Origin: Singulisphaera sp. GP187
Lineage (GTDB): Bacteria > Planctomycetota > Phycisphaerae > Phycisphaerales > SM1A02
Direction: 5' to 3'
Assembly (NCBI GenBank): GCA_945868805.1
Contig: CAMBMO010000002.1
Location: 159,978 to 223,977, forward strand
Length of the DNA: 64,000 nucleotides
Positions within the stretch are counted from its first letter, which is position 1; the number at the start of each line of letters is the position of its first letter. Below, one piece after another: positions 62,121 to 64,000 of this stretch. The translations under genes were made by a program, and so were the position numbers. Below the pieces are notes generated by a model. The model did no database searches. It was given only the letters and a program-made list of their open reading frames with translations, and was not told the origin of the DNA.

Positions 62121-64000
62121 ATGACATTCGCCACTGAGAGCATCGTCAGTTTTCGTCGCCAAATCATGAGCGCAGTTGCTGTGTGTGTCGCGACAATTCT
62201 CTGCTCGGCGGTCACAACGGCGAACGCAATCCCTCCAATTCAGACAATCAAACTGACTTCGACTGATGGTGCGGCAAGCGACCAATTCGGGAACGCGACG
62301 GCACTCTCGAATCTCACAGGTTTCGCCGGGGCGCAACCGAACATCGCAATCGTGGGATTGCGATACGACGACATTGGAGCGGCGGTCGATCGAGGTTCAG
62401 CAAACGTCTACAAGTTGAATGCCTCAGGCGTGTGGGTCTTCGAGGCGAAGCTCACTGCGTCCGACGGTCTCGCAGGCGACACTTTCGGATACTCCGTCGC
62501 GATCTTTGGAAACACTGCGATCGTGGGCGCCCCATTCGACGATAACACGCTCGTCGATCAAGGATCGGCCTACATCTTCACACGTAGCACAGCAGGTGTC
62601 TGGACCCAAACGGTGAAGGTGCTTCCAACCGACCCTGGCGCATCTGACTATTTCGGCTACTCGGTTGGAATCACGAATACGGTTGTGGCAACAGGGATAA
62701 TCGGAGATCTCGCCATCGTGGGATCAGTCCGCGACGACAACACCGTCTTCACCGACCAAGGATCCGCGTATGTCTTCAAGCGCGCGACAGCTGGAACGTG
62801 GGCTCAAGAGTCGAAATTTGTTGTGACTGGGACGGACCAAGCAGCGGGCGAAGATTTTGGATGGTCAGTGTCGATCTACGGCGACCGGGCGCTCGTCGGT
62901 GCTCCAGCCGACGACATCAGCAGTGTGGTCGATCGCGGGTCTGCGTACACCTACAAGCGAGCCACGACTGGTATCTGGACGCTCGAAGCGAAGCTCGTCG
63001 CAACCGATGGCGCGTTGCAGGACTACTTCGGCTACTGCGTCTCGCTCTTCAATAATCAAGCGATGGTCAGCGCTCCTTACGACGACTTCAGTGGCGCAAC
63101 CGATCGTGGATCGGCGTATCTCTTTCAACTTTCAGGAACATCCACTTGGACTCAGGAAGCGAAAATCGTCGCGAGCGACGGCGTCGGAGCGGATTACTTT
63201 GGCGCATCCGTTGGACTTCAAGGAAACCTCGCTGTCGCAACGGCACCGAATGACGATGGACCGGCCCAAGGTGGCGCAACGACATTCGCGAATATCGGGT
63301 CTGCGTACCTCTATGTTCAGACTGGGACATCGACTTGGACACAGCAACCACGATTCACGGCCGCCGATGGCCAGATCGACAAATTCTTCGGAGCCGCGGT
63401 CGGAATCTATGGCGAAGTCGCCCTCATCGGTGCCAATGGCGACGATGTCGGAACTCCGCTCAAAGTCGACCAGGGATCCGCGTACATTTTCAATCTGCGA
63501 CCAATCGATTGCAACAACAACGGCATCCCCGATCCCGAAGACATCGCGACGGGAATCGCGCAAGATTGCAACCTCAACGCGATTCCGGACAGTTGCGACA
63601 TCGCCAGTGGATTCAGCTCGGATGTCGACAGTAATGCGATCCCCGACGAGTGCCAGGTCGACTGCAACAATAACGACATACCAGATTCATGGGAGATCGC
63701 TCTGGGAACCGCTCCCGATTGCAATGCGAATCTCATTCCTGATGCCTGCGATCTCGCGAGTGGGTTGAGCCTCGACTGCAATGCGAACTTGATCCCCGAT
63801 TCCTGCGACATCGCCAGTGGATTCAGCAAGGACTGCAATGCGAACTTGATCCCCGACTCCTGCGATATCGCCAGCGGATTCAGTCTCGACTGCAATGCGA
63901 ATGGTCGCCCTGATAACTGCGACATCTCTGGCGGATTCACTCCCGACTGCAATCTGAACGGCAAACCAGACAGCTGCGACATCGCCAGCGGATTCAGTCT
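62121..64000 (+). CDS. Secreted FG-GAP beta-propeller protein with DCNxNxIPD repeats (3' end missing)
   Basis: At least 626 residues; open at the window end and absent from the ORF track. ATG 62121 opens a signal peptide (SAVAVCVATILCSAVTTANA); in-frame ATG 62091 is the alternative. Seven or so propeller units of about 55-60 residues follow, each with an FGYSVAIFGNTAIVGAPFDD core and DRGSAYLF/GSAYVFKR ending. From residue 463 repeats of 18-19 residues begin (DCNANLIPDSCDIASGFSL), each with a DxNxNxIPD Ca2+-type loop and a Cys pair. Likely exported or surface bound. Paralogous to 27774..29126. Confidence 0.85.
   Translation, partial: MTFATESIVSFRRQIMSAVAVCVATILCSAVTTANAIPPIQTIKLTSTDGAASDQFGNATALSNLTGFAGAQPNIAIVGLRYDDIGAAVDRGSANVYKLNASGVWVFEAKLTASDGLAGDTFGYSVAIFGNTAIVGAPFDDNTLVDQGSAYIFTRSTAGVWTQTVKVLPTDPGASDYFGYSVGITNTVVATGIIGDLAIVGSVRDDNTVFTDQGSAYVFKRATAGTWAQESKFVVTGTDQAAGEDFGWSVSIYGDRALVGAPADDISSVVDRGSAYTYKRATTGIWTLEAKLVATDGALQDYFGYCVSLFNNQAMVSAPYDDFSGATDRGSAYLFQLSGTSTWTQEAKIVASDGVGADYFGASVGLQGNLAVATAPNDDGPAQGGATTFANIGSAYLYVQTGTSTWTQQPRFTAADGQIDKFFGAAVGIYGEVALIGANGDDVGTPLKVDQGSAYIFNLRPIDCNNNGIPDPEDIATGIAQDCNLNAIPDSCDIASGFSSDVDSNAIPDECQVDCNNNDIPDSWEIALGTAPDCNANLIPDACDLASGLSLDCNANLIPDSCDIASGFSKDCNANLIPDSCDIASGFSLDCNANGRPDNCDISGGFTPDCNLNGKPDSCDIASGFS
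63507..64000 (+). repeat. 57-bp coding repeat (DCNxNxIPDSCDIASGFS)
   Basis: Nine copies to the window edge of a 57-bp unit (some shorter) coding one 19-residue repeat each. They are imperfect at first and nearly identical from about 63718 on, so recent duplication is likely. The array continues beyond the window. Confidence 0.9.

Overview
The window looks like chromosomal DNA of a planctomycete, most likely of the Phycisphaerae. Pointers are: a moderately high-GC genome with long antisense shadow ORFs; a secreted beta-propeller protein ending in DCNxNxIPDSCDIASG calcium-type repeats; pseudopilin-like and zinc-ribbon membrane proteins of planctomycete style; a flavin-dependent thymidylate synthase (ThyX); an outer-membrane LptD-like protein; and FtsK without any divisome gene nearby. 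This placement rests on family recognition only, because there is no rRNA in the window. I found no tRNA, rRNA, CRISPR array, insertion sequence or prophage.

Layout. 1-7.4 kb: the tail of a LOG-family gene, then a tight minus-strand operon ribH-nusB-ftsY-pseudopilin-membrane protein-hrpB, with a UbiA-like prenyltransferase on the plus strand. 7.4-15.5 kb: lptD, then minus-strand ruvB, lemA, a HAD phosphatase, a secreted protein, the headless remnant of a hydrolase gene and a Lon-substrate-binding-domain protein. 15.6-25.1 kb: a stress and RNA block on the plus strand, zinc-ribbon membrane protein, groEL1-groES-groEL2 (a sigma-54-like promoter in front and a strong terminator behind), dnaJ-grpE-FmdB-rnr. 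25.2-31.7 kb: an accessory stretch with an orphan antitoxin and collapsed PIN/AbiEi genes, DinB, a 19-bp tandem array, a dienelactone hydrolase, an FG-GAP protein, a tRNA-dihydrouridine synthase, a lipoprotein and thyX.

31.7-39.3 kb: an OppF-type ATPase, an HtrA-type protease, panB, a metal-site-less MBL paralogue and coaD (two coenzyme A genes), a candidate structured RNA, an aldehyde dehydrogenase, then a decay zone with remnants of a formylglycine-generating enzyme and a PIN toxin. 39.3-49.3 kb: a FabZ-ACP-FabZ mini-cluster, ftsK, a 1771-residue GYF2-like/coiled-coil/polytopic membrane protein and a yeast-type cytosine deaminase. 49.4-55.4 kb: an ATP synthase operon (atpZ-like, atpI-like, atpB, E, F, H, A) that breaks off after atpA and continues with a sugar-nucleotide epimerase; atpG, atpD and atpC are not here. 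55.4-64 kb: a lone nuoI, a 1508-residue AsmA-like protein, nadA and a large secreted FG-GAP protein cut by the window end.

Most of the window is housekeeping. The least explained objects are the giant coiled-coil membrane protein beside ftsK, the AsmA-like protein with its own internal repeats, the candidate RNA at about 37.0 kb, and three separate gene-decay scars.
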